This document shows positions 8,326 through 16,813 of a stretch of 64,000 bases of DNA, in pieces (positions within the stretch are counted from its first letter, which is position 1; each line of letters opens with the position of its first letter). Where the stretch lies: contig CAMDFD010000002.1 of the NCBI GenBank assembly GCA_945897365.1, forward strand, positions 62,001-126,000. Direction: 5' to 3'. Under the pieces are notes generated by a model, which was not told the DNA's origin, searched no databases, and saw nothing but the letters and a program-made list of their open reading frames with translations. The translations under genes and the position numbers were made by a program. The stretch is from Bordetella parapertussis. GTDB taxonomy: Bacteria > Pseudomonadota > Gammaproteobacteria > Burkholderiales > Burkholderiaceae_B.

Positions 8326-10027
8326 GTGAAGACTCCCTCATTGAAGAAATCGTACCGAAAGTTTGTTCCACAGTTCGAGGATCGAGTAAACCTGTCCACA
8401 CTTTAAAAAGTGCGCACTGTCTAGCGCTCTTACCCTGCATGTTGGAATCTTTGATTGGACTTCTCTTTCTGTGCTCAAACCATCGATGCAAGGCAAGACC
8501 ATCGTTCGCCCTGAGACCCAACAAAAACTCAGGTTCTTGGGAAGGCTCAATAATTTCTGCCGCGACGGTACGGCCGGATATACCCACGAGATCCGACAAA
8601 CCTTTGGTGCATTGTGCGCACCCATGGGACGATCGAAATCTCAAGCGATCTCGGGAAAGCTGCGCCTCCTCTTCAAGCATGCGAATCCAAGACTCCCTCC
8701 ACTGCGGCGATCGGAGCTGATTGTTTGCGCAACGCCATGTATCTGATTCGAGAACTTGCTCATAGCTTTGCGCACACCCTTGACATAAGAGAGGCAAAAG
8801 ACACTGAAACACGAGCAATTTCAAAATTCCTGGGGTGGCTAGAAAATCCCTGGGCACACCAATAAAACTTGAAGTCAAACGCTCCGGCACCCAGAGCGCT
8901 GAACCAGCATGTACCGTCGTATAGAGGCTAATCCCAGATCCTGCAAGATCAGAGAATGCTCTCCCGCCAGCAGCGTCCCTGATTTCTCCAATCAATAAAT
9001 CATTCATGGCAGAACGCTTAAACGCTTTGAGCTTGTTGTCAAATACAATTAAAGGGTCTTCATCGACTGATCTTGATACTGTGTTTTGGAGAGCATGAGG
9101 AATCATGTATTCCGCGGGGTCTTCTAACGTAATCACTTTTCGATGCGTAGGAATCTCTCTTAAGAGTGTCGCCAACGTTGTTGACTTTCCCGACCCTACC
9201 GTCCCCGCCAAAATCGTCGCTCCGCCCTGAGTCAAACTCGCTCTTCGTAACGCTGCAATTTGAGATTCTTGATAGCCAAGCTCGGAAAGCTCTGGCGTCA
9301 ATTCAGTTGAGTCAAGAATTAATAGTCGCAAACAAACAGAAGGCCCTTGATCCGTAGCCAACGATGCCCAACGCAAACACACTTTCTGCCCTCCTAGCTC
9401 GCGCGTCACTCGTCCTTGCTGTTCAATCGTTGGGTCGAAGACGGCGCCATTCCCACCCTCAACATCCATCCAAGTCACGGCAAGCATCGCAAGCATAGTG
9501 GCAGTAGGCAGGCGGGCATAACGATCAGGACACACATAACGTCCATCGATCGTAAACAACACAGCCGACTCAGTCTGATTTCGTTTCACGTTAAAGTGAA
9601 TATCACTGGCGCGATGCTCGAGCGCCCAAAGTAGAATTGCACTCACTGCTTGTGACAAGGCACTCCCGTTATTAGAAGACTCCTGAGTCTGAGTCGACAA
9701 AGCACCGGTAGTGCGAAGAGACTTAGTCACTGCAATGAGCAGAGCGGGAGACAATACAAACAAAGGACTCGAATTCAGTCGGAATCCGCGTTGACTAAGC
9801 AAGTGCAACAGCGCACTTGTCTGGTCATCGTGATAATGCTGACTCAACACAAAGATACCCGCTGAAGAATCGCTAAAAAGAACGGGGCACATACGTGAAA
9901 CTAATCCAAACACATCCAACTCTTTAATCAGTGTTCTTACAAAAGTAGGGACTAAGCGATCAAGCTCGCCTTGTGTTCGAATTTCCCTCAAGAGGCGCTC
10001 TGACTGCATTGATCTAAGACCTGTCAT
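8312..10027 (-). CDS. pilQ: PilQ-like type IVb pilus assembly ATPase
   Basis: GspE/PilB-type secretion ATPase that powers pilus assembly from the cytoplasmic face. Seen: HRASDIHF upstream of the core, Walker A AGTVGSGKSTTL (near residue 280), Asp-box TLEDPAEY, a Walker B-like NDLLIGEIRD, and His-box TTVHAGSA. Cysteines in the C-terminal part (CLLPLLCQGC, then HGCAQC) resemble the zinc-binding tetracysteine of GspE-type ATPases. I place the start at the ATG at 10027, which overlaps the pilP stop as ATGA; a TTG seven codons upstream is also open. The last 14 bases overlap pilR. Confidence 0.88.
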   Translation of the reverse strand: MTGLRSMQSERLLREIRTQGELDRLVPTFVRTLIKELDVFGLVSRMCPVLFSDSSAGIFVLSQHYHDDQTSALLHLLSQRGFRLNSSPLFVLSPALLIAVTKSLRTTGALSTQTQESSNNGSALSQAVSAILLWALEHRASDIHFNVKRNQTESAVLFTIDGRYVCPDRYARLPTATMLAMLAVTWMDVEGGNGAVFDPTIEQQGRVTRELGGQKVCLRWASLATDQGPSVCLRLLILDSTELTPELSELGYQESQIAALRRASLTQGGATILAGTVGSGKSTTLATLLREIPTHRKVITLEDPAEYMIPHALQNTVSRSVDEDPLIVFDNKLKAFKRSAMNDLLIGEIRDAAGGRAFSDLAGSGISLYTTVHAGSALWVPERLTSSFIGVPRDFLATPGILKLLVFQCLLPLLCQGCAQSYEQVLESDTWRCANNQLRSPQWRESWIRMLEEEAQLSRDRLRFRSSHGCAQCTKGLSDLVGISGRTVAAEIIEPSQEPEFLLGLRANDGLALHRWFEHRKRSPIKDSNMQGKSARQCALFKVWTGLLDPRTVEQTFGTISSMRESSRAPL

Positions 10028-10479
10028 TGATGACGCTGACCAAGACAAAGCGTTTCACGATCCTCTAATTTTTTTAAATGTACGCAAGGTGGCGCAATAC
10101 GCTCCAATATGTACTGAATGGATCGTCCCGACATCGGTTGCTGTCGGCGACTCTTGAAAACATGGGGTTCTGAGTCAAGCAAAATTTCTGCAGTCAAAGA
10201 TTGACCCACTCCATAGATCGCGAGCAATACATTGCCTGTGCTGTGTGTCGTCACCGGACCAGATAGAGTGAGTGGCCCAACAATTTTCTGACGCGCAGAA
10301 ATAAGCGCAGCCTGAGTGTCTAGCTTTAATAACTCTTCGACGACAGCAGGTGTCTCGGCGCTGACGCGGCCAACAAGTCCGGCAAGTACGAGTATTCCGT
10401 ATAGACAAGCCAAACTGAGACTTCGCAATACATGAAGGTACACGCGCATACCTCGCTGGTATAAAAAATTACTCGACAT
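10024..10479 (-). CDS. pilP: PilP-family type IVb pilus biogenesis protein
   Basis: Small exported pilus protein of the R64 PilP family, about 150 aa. After a positively charged start it has a signal peptide or anchor (LACLYGILVLAGLVG) ending RVSA before ETPAV, so the rest is periplasmic. The later part contains EELLKLDTQAALISARQKI and a Gly-rich beta region, as in PilP proteins. The start is uncertain: ATGs at 10491, 10479 and 10449 are all in frame. The one at 10479 has GGGGGA upstream and overlaps pilO slightly. The family is thought to link the inner-membrane complex to the secretin. Confidence 0.75.
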   Translation of the reverse strand: MSSNFLYQRGMRVYLHVLRSLSLACLYGILVLAGLVGRVSAETPAVVEELLKLDTQAALISARQKIVGPLTLSGPVTTHSTGNVLLAIYGVGQSLTAEILLDSEPHVFKSRRQQPMSGRSIQYILERIAPPCVHLKKLEDRETLCLGQRHQ

Positions 10480-11797
10480 GTTCAAAAACATCCCCCGTCA
10501 GACTAATCGTCAATGCACTGCGGTTAATACCGTTACCCGTTGCGGTTCCAATCTCGAGTTGTAGACTTCGCCAGCGCACGGGTACGGACAATCCCCGCAG
10601 CGCAGATATCGAACGCAAAGGACCTTTGATCGATATCATTCGCCGTTTTAAAGGCTTGATGTGTGAAGGCCTTTGCAAAGCCATACCCTGTCGATTAATC
10701 GGCGCCGGGATTGTGATTTGCGAACCAGTCCCTATTTGAATAGATTCAAATACGGGGGTCACACTTTGCAAGTAACTCAGCCAATCCTTGAGAGATGTTG
10801 AAGGAGATGTCAGTTCAAATAAGCTGGCTGCATCCAGGACCTTCCAACGCATCATTCCATGATCGAGATCTGGAAACTCGATCGTCCAGTCCTCTGGCTT
10901 TGCAACATCGAGATGTTGACTCAACGCCAACCGATGAGAACGTTGATAGCGTGCAACACAATGCCAATCCATGCCCGATGGCTCACACGCAATCTGCTTT
11001 AACGTCCAACCACCAGGACTCACTGGGGCTTGATGCCAAGCCTGAACGACCTTAAAAATTTGTTCTGGACGATGTATGGGATGCTCGTGCGCAAAACGCT
11101 CTTGCACACGCTGCCATAAATCATTGGCATTTTCTTGAGGTAGCACCCCTGGATCGGAGGCGTGATCGTGAGACCACAATCTAATAAAAAAGACTGCCGT
11201 GATAATCCCGAAACTTGCGAGTAGCAACGAAAGGCGTCCTCGTACCGGCATTCTCTGAAGACGTGTCTGGAGGCTGATGTTCGCTCGCATCCAATCCGGC
11301 TGATTAGATGCATCTAACAAGGTATACCTCAGTACCTGAAGATTAGGAAAACGTCCTTTGAGCACAAGCAGCGCCGCATCAGCCTCTTCCATACTCTCAA
11401 ACCAACGATCTGTTTGCGCGAGAACCAGGCCACTATTTACCGCGACGAACCAATATCCCATTGCAGGGACAAAACTGACAGCCGCAATCACACCCTCTTG
11501 ATGCGCCGAGGCAAAGATCGCCGCGGCGGCGTGCAAGGGTCGATTTCGCAGGGCGTGCGTATACGAGACACCCGACTTGTCTTTAGGAACGATACCGCAA
11601 CCAACAACTGCGGCGAGTCCTCCCGTGATGAGATAGTGTGTCGCCCTCAAGGATCGGGCTCTTTGTCGTCCAAGCTTTGTCGGTTCGCCACCCACGAGCG
11701 GCATCCAATCGAGCCCAAAAACAAGTCCCACACTATCCGAAAGAGGCATCACGTGTGCACCACGCTGTCCTGTTAGGGTGATTGTTTGTGGCAACAT
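10469..11797 (-). CDS. pilO: PilO2-family type IVb pilus protein
   Basis: Type 4b pilus protein PilO2 family, 442 aa; bitopic inner-membrane protein of the pilus assembly complex. The N-terminal cytoplasmic part (about 1-205) contains HYLITGG, GYWFVAVNSG and a basic stretch. A single membrane helix lies near residues 188-207 (LSLLLASFGIITAVFFIRLW), followed by a long periplasmic domain. I prefer the ATG at 11797 (AGGAGG seven bases before it) over the TTG at 11800. It overlaps the pilN stop by one base. Function is known only by analogy with R64 and the toxin-coregulated pilus systems. Confidence 0.82.
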   Translation of the reverse strand: MLPQTITLTGQRGAHVMPLSDSVGLVFGLDWMPLVGGEPTKLGRQRARSLRATHYLITGGLAAVVGCGIVPKDKSGVSYTHALRNRPLHAAAAIFASAHQEGVIAAVSFVPAMGYWFVAVNSGLVLAQTDRWFESMEEADAALLVLKGRFPNLQVLRYTLLDASNQPDWMRANISLQTRLQRMPVRGRLSLLLASFGIITAVFFIRLWSHDHASDPGVLPQENANDLWQRVQERFAHEHPIHRPEQIFKVVQAWHQAPVSPGGWTLKQIACEPSGMDWHCVARYQRSHRLALSQHLDVAKPEDWTIEFPDLDHGMMRWKVLDAASLFELTSPSTSLKDWLSYLQSVTPVFESIQIGTGSQITIPAPINRQGMALQRPSHIKPLKRRMISIKGPLRSISALRGLSVPVRWRSLQLEIGTATGNGINRSALTISLTGDVFEHVE

Positions 11798-13422
11798 CAA
11801 ATGCCCTCCTCGACTTGTGCGGTCACAATGATCAAGGTCGCTGTCCGTCCTTGCTTTGCCCGATCCATACCACCGAACATAAGTGGCACCTCAGGCGCTA
11901 ATCGACTGCGTTCCGAATCATCATGCTTAGAGTCGAAACCCGAAATCAACATCGGCTGCCCCGCCTTGAGTGCGACCTGCTGCACCGTCCCGTGACCATC
12001 TATCGTGATTTGCTGAATTTGTAAACGACTATTCGGCTCTCCTACTACCAACGACTTCAATGGTTGAGCAACTGTGTTGTCATAGGCAACAGAAAGCAAG
12101 ATCTGTCCATTTTCTTGTGCATCCGGCACAAGCGTCAAAAATGCTCCCACTGTTTCCTCTTTTTGGCTGACTGACACTGAACCTAACCCGGCACGCGTGA
12201 CGGATGACCCATTATCCACAGGCTGTGTTGACTTGACTTGATCGATATAAGAAAAGGTTGTTCTGACGGCATGGGTAACAGGACGTCGATTTAATGTCAG
12301 AACGGGAATCGTGACATGACGAAGAACTGTTCCATATTTAGACAAGGCTTTTAGAACGGCTTGACTGCGAACAGCTGATGAAGGACGCGCACTCACCAGA
12401 GCGGCTGCTCCTGCTACGGATGCGCCTGCAAACGAACTGGATAAGGATGCAGCGACTTTTCCTTGTTCCCAAAGAGAATCCCAATCCAAACCAAACTCTG
12501 CGTCTTGATTCGTGATGAGCGTAATCTCCTCGAATATCAGTCGTACCCGACGGGTCAGGATTCTGTTTTCTCTTTCTATATATCTAGCGATTTCGTCTAA
12601 TACTTCTGGGGTATCAGTGATTACGATGGATGTTGACGCGCCTGGTTGTGCCGCGATGATGGCCGAGCGCGTCAAAAATGGTTCGAGACGTTGCTGAATA
12701 GCGAGTAACACATGCTGCTCGGATGCAACAAGCGAAGTGCGAGAGGAGTTATCAAAACCTCCACTCTTGCTATTTGCAGCGCGCCCGAGTCGTGCGTCTG
12801 CATGCGCGGAGAGTGTGAGCGACCGCACATCAAAAACACGCGTCTCGGTGCGATAAAACTCCAGCGCCCGATCGTGATAACGCCACAAAACACCTAAACG
12901 TCTCGAAAGAATATCCAGCACTTCAGGTAGTGGCCTGGCTCCCATCGGGAGCTGAACTTGAGTCATCCCCGGACGAGCCGTTTGACCCGCAGAGGCACTC
13001 AACCGTGGCAAGAAGTGATCAACAGGCAACAAGGCCTCTGGCTTGATGCGAACGGGAATACTCGTCGCTTGAGTGATGCGCTCAGCAAACGTTGGTAAAT
13101 CCACTCGATCTTCCCGATACATCAGCGTCGTGTCGATCTTCCTTCTCAGAGCGCTCGGCAAACTTACTTCTCTGGCGAGCGGCACTGCGCGCCCCATCAG
13201 CCATGGCTTGTCAATGCTTTGCGCACGGGCCTTATCCTGTGGCGTTCGCGTCGTCATTTCAAATGTTCGATGTTTTTGATCAATCAGCTCTGCCGTCTGT
13301 TTGATGCGCCCCTCATGTTGCTCGAGACGATGCGTTAATGTGCATCCAGACAAAATACTGAGCGATACAAGCGCTAGACTGAACTCGACACGTTGTCGAC
13401 TTTTTTCAAACAGATCACTCAT
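11797..13422 (-). CDS. pilN: PilN-family outer-membrane secretin lipoprotein
   Basis: Secretin of the R64 PilN/BfpB class, 541 aa, forming the outer-membrane channel for the pilus. The chosen ATG at 13422 overlaps the pilL stop as ATGA and gives a clean lipoprotein signal: LALVSLSILSGC, with the lipobox Cys at about residue 27. The N0/N1-like part includes TSIPVRI, RRLGVLWRYHDRALEFYRTETRVFDV and VITDTPEVLDEIARYIERENR. The C-terminal secretin domain contains VGAFLTLVPDAQENGQILLSVAYDNT and IQQITIDG. A longer form starting upstream would bury the signal peptide and is unlikely. Confidence 0.9.
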   Translation of the reverse strand: MSDLFEKSRQRVEFSLALVSLSILSGCTLTHRLEQHEGRIKQTAELIDQKHRTFEMTTRTPQDKARAQSIDKPWLMGRAVPLAREVSLPSALRRKIDTTLMYREDRVDLPTFAERITQATSIPVRIKPEALLPVDHFLPRLSASAGQTARPGMTQVQLPMGARPLPEVLDILSRRLGVLWRYHDRALEFYRTETRVFDVRSLTLSAHADARLGRAANSKSGGFDNSSRTSLVASEQHVLLAIQQRLEPFLTRSAIIAAQPGASTSIVITDTPEVLDEIARYIERENRILTRRVRLIFEEITLITNQDAEFGLDWDSLWEQGKVAASLSSSFAGASVAGAAALVSARPSSAVRSQAVLKALSKYGTVLRHVTIPVLTLNRRPVTHAVRTTFSYIDQVKSTQPVDNGSSVTRAGLGSVSVSQKEETVGAFLTLVPDAQENGQILLSVAYDNTVAQPLKSLVVGEPNSRLQIQQITIDGHGTVQQVALKAGQPMLISGFDSKHDDSERSRLAPEVPLMFGGMDRAKQGRTATLIIVTAQVEEGI

Positions 13423-14198
13423 ACGCGGGTACCTTCGGCAAGCGTACGATCGCAAGCCTCGGCTAAAGGTACAACGCGCAAAACTTGATTGGCGTAAAAA
13501 CACGGCTGCAATGGCCTGTCCGATAGCTCTGTAGCCTCAATTAGCGCGCGAACGGAACCGACAAAATCATCGGAAAAATTTGCAGTGGCGGTCAGAGGAA
13601 TATCGACATCCACAGCCCAGTGCTCTGCTTGAAATCTCCACCCGCTTAATCCAGACCAACGCGCCAATGTCTGTCTGAGATTGACGTCTGTACCTGTCAC
13701 GGCATAGAACGGTTGAGCAGTTGCTTTGGTGATTTCAGCAGCAACGGGGATAGATTGTGGCGTGGATGGAGGTTGACTTAGGCTTGGGCTAGACGTCGCT
13801 GTGCCGAGCTGACTTGCTGCCAAAGATGAGACGCGTCGCGCTTGCGCCTGTTGATGCGCACCCCGGAATACAAGCCTTGTCCAAGCACCCTCAAGCTTAG
13901 CGTAAGGTCCATGGCGCTCGTAGGCCACGAGCTGTTCCCCAACCTCTGTAAACCCGAAGATCGCGGGCAATACCTGTCCTGTTTGCCATTGAAGCCACGT
14001 ATGTGTCGAATCTGAAAATACCTGCAGTGGAGCGACGGCTCTATCGCCTGACAAACGCCATGAAAAGTCCAGAGCGCCTTTGGGCGTCGCGCCTGAATGA
14101 TCACGCGGACTGATTCTCCAGCCCGCGGCAGAACCAGCACAAGCTTGTAGTGACAACACAAGCATTAAAAAGGCACTTCCAGTCCATGTCCTTAACAT
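13419..14198 (-). CDS. pilL: PilL-like lipoprotein: VirB9/TrbG-like and TcpQ-type domains
   Basis: First gene of the pil operon, 259 aa. The signal peptide MLRTWTGSAFLMLVLSLQAC ends in a lipobox-like LQAC. Residues about 45-125 resemble the beta-rich N-domain of VirB9/TrbG/CagX proteins (FSWRLSGDRAVAPLQVFSD, WLQWQTG, PAIFGF, LVFRG). A Ser/Pro/Gln linker follows (about 135-165), then a C-terminal TcpQ/PilL-type domain (VTGTDVNLRQTLARWSGLSGW, DIPLTATANFSDDF). Such C-terminal domains interact with the secretin. The R64 counterpart PilL is longer, so this may be a compact version. Name based on domain content and position. Confidence 0.7.
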   Translation of the reverse strand: MLRTWTGSAFLMLVLSLQACAGSAAGWRISPRDHSGATPKGALDFSWRLSGDRAVAPLQVFSDSTHTWLQWQTGQVLPAIFGFTEVGEQLVAYERHGPYAKLEGAWTRLVFRGAHQQAQARRVSSLAASQLGTATSSPSLSQPPSTPQSIPVAAEITKATAQPFYAVTGTDVNLRQTLARWSGLSGWRFQAEHWAVDVDIPLTATANFSDDFVGSVRALIEATELSDRPLQPCFYANQVLRVVPLAEACDRTLAEGTRV

Positions 14199-14291
14199 TT
14201 TTACATCGCATTTGTTCGAGGACGGCTATGTTGGACCCGAACCTGCTGTTCGACAATTGCATGTAGTACGCATGGAGTAAATCAACACCAT

Positions 14292-14321
14292 AAAAAAACG
14301 GAGCCCTGAGGCTCCGTTTTT
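14292..14321 (-). terminator. Rho-independent terminator of the ugpB-like gene
   Basis: Perfect 8-bp stem ACGGAGCC / GGCTCCGT with a 4-base loop (CTGA), flanked by seven A residues on one side and T residues on the other, so it can act in both directions. It ends the gene at 14340-15665 and separates it from the pil operon starting at 14198. Confidence 0.9.
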
Positions 14322-14339
14322 GTTGTGATTAAAACTCTT

Positions 14340-15665
14340 TTATTTGCGTTTTTTCGCCGGGGCTGGTGCATCCTGCGACAAGACTTTTGCCTGATCAACC
14401 GCCTTGGTCAACGCCTCGACAGGCGGCGTATTGCCAGAGAGCGCGGCATCAAACTCACGGCTCAAAATCGGCTCGATTTGGGGGTAGTTGCGCAAACGGA
14501 ATCCGCGGCTATTAGGGTCCTTGACGTTACGCATGCTGTCCACGAGTTGACGTGCACCTGGAATGCGATCGTAAAACGCTGCATCGCCTGTGCGGAAGGC
14601 GGCATCCGTCAGCGGCAAAAATCCAGTGCGCTGATGCCATGCCGAAGCAATGACCGGTTGGGCAAGGAAAGACAGAAATGACATGGTCGCTTTATCTTGG
14701 TCCTTGGGGTGACCGGAAGTCGCCCAGAGAGCGCCCCCACTCACGTAAGGCGCACCTGGTGTTTTTACAACCTGATCGTAGAAAGGCAGCGGTGCGATGC
14801 CATAACTCAGGCCTTTGGTTTCTTGCATCCTGGCTAAAGCACCAGAGGTCGTTGTGATCACCGCACAACGGTTATCAGCAAACATCGCATCGGCCTCGGC
14901 GCCATTGCTGTTGAAGGGAAACAAGTCTGAACGCTTCCAGCTCACCATGATGGACAAATGGCGCATGAACACGGGATCCAGCAAATTAAGTTGTGCACCG
15001 CGCACCTTAGCATCTAAACCATTACTTGGAGTGACGTACAAAGCGCCATTAATCGGTGCCATGTTTTCAAGATGGGTAGTGACCTGATGGCTCGTGGCGA
15101 AGGGACACTGAAAGTGCGCCTTGTCTCTCAAAAGGAGTAAATGATTTTGCAGTTCGGGCCAAGTTCTGGCGGGCTTGTTTGAATCCAACCCTGCCTTTTT
15201 GTAACCGGCGACGTTATAAAACATCACAGGAATTTCAGCCATGTAAGGGAAAGCCATCAGCCGACCTTGTCCGTCACGCATGAAACCCGTTGTTTGTGTC
15301 AGAAACCAGTTGGCATCCTTCATTGGGTATTGCTTAAGCAACTGGTGCAAAGGAATGATGTCTTTGTGCTGAGCAATGATTTCTGGAGAGCGATTGTCAG
15401 CGAGGTGAACGAGATTGGGCTTGCGCTTTTCTGCGACCGCCTTTTCGCCTGCTTTTCGCATTTCATCCTGATTAGGAAAAGCCCTCAAGACAACATTGAC
15501 ATTTTTTTGTTCATTGTTGAAACGTCGGGCGATTTTCTCGAACTCTGACTTATGGACCGAGGTCATTGTGTGCCAGACTTCGATATTGACAGGGTTGGCC
15601 TGTGCGGGGAGTGCAAGAGCACAAGATAAGCCGAGCACGGCAGCAATACGTTTAAGGAGGGTCAC
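14340..15665 (-). CDS. ugpB: UgpB-like periplasmic binding protein (extracellular solute-binding family 1)
   Basis: Periplasmic substrate-binding protein of the glycerol-3-phosphate/sugar type (UgpB-like), about 441 aa. I place the start at the GTG at 15665: AGGA lies eight bases upstream and the product then begins MTLLKRIAAVLGLSCALALP with a signal cut after AQA. The mature protein starts NPVNIEVWHTMTS, typical of UgpB; FPYMAEIPVMFYN and a GGALWATSG-type loop are also seen. An upstream TTG at 15692 is less likely. No UgpA/UgpE permease or UgpC ATPase is adjacent: it is followed by a terminator and preceded by a reductase gene. The substrate is inferred from family only. Confidence 0.85.
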   Translation of the reverse strand: MTLLKRIAAVLGLSCALALPAQANPVNIEVWHTMTSVHKSEFEKIARRFNNEQKNVNVVLRAFPNQDEMRKAGEKAVAEKRKPNLVHLADNRSPEIIAQHKDIIPLHQLLKQYPMKDANWFLTQTTGFMRDGQGRLMAFPYMAEIPVMFYNVAGYKKAGLDSNKPARTWPELQNHLLLLRDKAHFQCPFATSHQVTTHLENMAPINGALYVTPSNGLDAKVRGAQLNLLDPVFMRHLSIMVSWKRSDLFPFNSNGAEADAMFADNRCAVITTTSGALARMQETKGLSYGIAPLPFYDQVVKTPGAPYVSGGALWATSGHPKDQDKATMSFLSFLAQPVIASAWHQRTGFLPLTDAAFRTGDAAFYDRIPGARQLVDSMRNVKDPNSRGFRLRNYPQIEPILSREFDAALSGNTPPVEALTKAVDQAKVLSQDAPAPAKKRK

Positions 15666-15721
15666 GCTGAAAATCCTATGGATAGAATTCAATTACACAA
15701 AACCTTTGTGCAAGGTACTCG

Positions 15722-16765
15722 TTATTTTACTGCGGCAATATCAGCTTCGGAGGTAAAAGCATCAGCAAAGAACGCTTCGTCAGGCAAAGAGCACTGCGTG
15801 ACAAATTCGCGCCGCGCAGACTCTACAACGATCGGGGCTCCGCATGCGTAAACCTGATGACCCATCAGACTTGGAAAGTCTTCCATGACGGCCCGGTGAA
15901 CAAACCCCGTCCGTCCGCTCCATCCGTCTTGGGGCAGCGCATCGGAAACGACCGGGATGAACTTGAAGTTTGGCAAGGTTTGAGCCCACTGCTGCGCAAG
16001 CTCGCTCATATAGAGATCGGCCGGACGTCTTCCACCCCAATATAGTGTGACAGGACGCTGGATATTTTGGTGTGCCATATGCTCGACGATCGCTTTGATG
16101 GGTGCAAAGCCTGTTCCGCTGGCCAACATCACGATGGGCAAGTCGCTGTCTTCACGTAAGAAAAAAGAGCCAAAGGGTCCCTCTACACGCAAAATTTCAC
16201 GCTCTTTCATTTGCGTTGCGCCGGCACCAAACACATGATCCGTAAATAAACCGCCCGGCAGATGACGGATATGCAACTCAAGGGCAGCCGCATCATGAGG
16301 AGGATTTGCCATAGAGTAGCTACGTCGCTTGCCATCTTTTAAGATAATTTCAACGTATTGACCCGCATAAAAACGGAAGCTCTCGGTCGCGGGCAACTGC
16401 AATTTCAGCAGTGCGACATCAGCCGCCGGACGCTCTATCGAGGTCACGCGCGAGGGTAGTTTTCGAATCTGAATATCCGAGGCCAGACGAATTTCTCGGG
16501 ATTCGATCACGAGATCAGAGGTGGCACGCGCCTGACACAGCAATGTAAAGCCCTCGTGGATTTCTTCGGGCGTCAAAATCTGTGCGGCACTATTGTCGCC
16601 CTCGACGGTCCCCGACACAACCCGCGCCTTGCATGTCGAGCAGGCTCCACTGCGGCAACTGTAGGGCAACAAAATGCCCGCTGCGAGGGCGGCATCCAAG
16701 ACGCTTTTATCGGGATCCGCGGGGAACTGATGCAGGCTGGGTTGAACGGTGACTTGGAACGACAT
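15722..16765 (-). CDS. 2Fe-2S ferredoxin/FAD/NAD(P)H oxidoreductase (AscD-like)
   Basis: Three-domain electron-transfer flavoprotein, 347 aa. Domain order: plant-type 2Fe-2S ferredoxin (PYSCRSGACSTCKARVVSG, near residues 35-53, plus a fourth Cys in FTLLCQAR), FAD-binding barrel (RSYSMANPPHD, near 150), and NAD(P)H-binding domain (LASGTGFAPIKAI, near 215; WGGRRPADLY). Proteins like this are often named CDP-6-deoxy-L-threo-D-glycero-4-hexulose-3-dehydrase reductase (AscD), but no deoxysugar genes are nearby, so the partner is unknown. AGG lies upstream of the ATG at 16765. Confidence 0.88.
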   Translation of the reverse strand: MSFQVTVQPSLHQFPADPDKSVLDAALAAGILLPYSCRSGACSTCKARVVSGTVEGDNSAAQILTPEEIHEGFTLLCQARATSDLVIESREIRLASDIQIRKLPSRVTSIERPAADVALLKLQLPATESFRFYAGQYVEIILKDGKRRSYSMANPPHDAAALELHIRHLPGGLFTDHVFGAGATQMKEREILRVEGPFGSFFLREDSDLPIVMLASGTGFAPIKAIVEHMAHQNIQRPVTLYWGGRRPADLYMSELAQQWAQTLPNFKFIPVVSDALPQDGWSGRTGFVHRAVMEDFPSLMGHQVYACGAPIVVESARREFVTQCSLPDEAFFADAFTSEADIAAVK

Positions 16766-16813
16766 GGCAATACCTAAAAAAGGGCGTGAATCGTGATGTG
16801 CAGCATTTTATCT

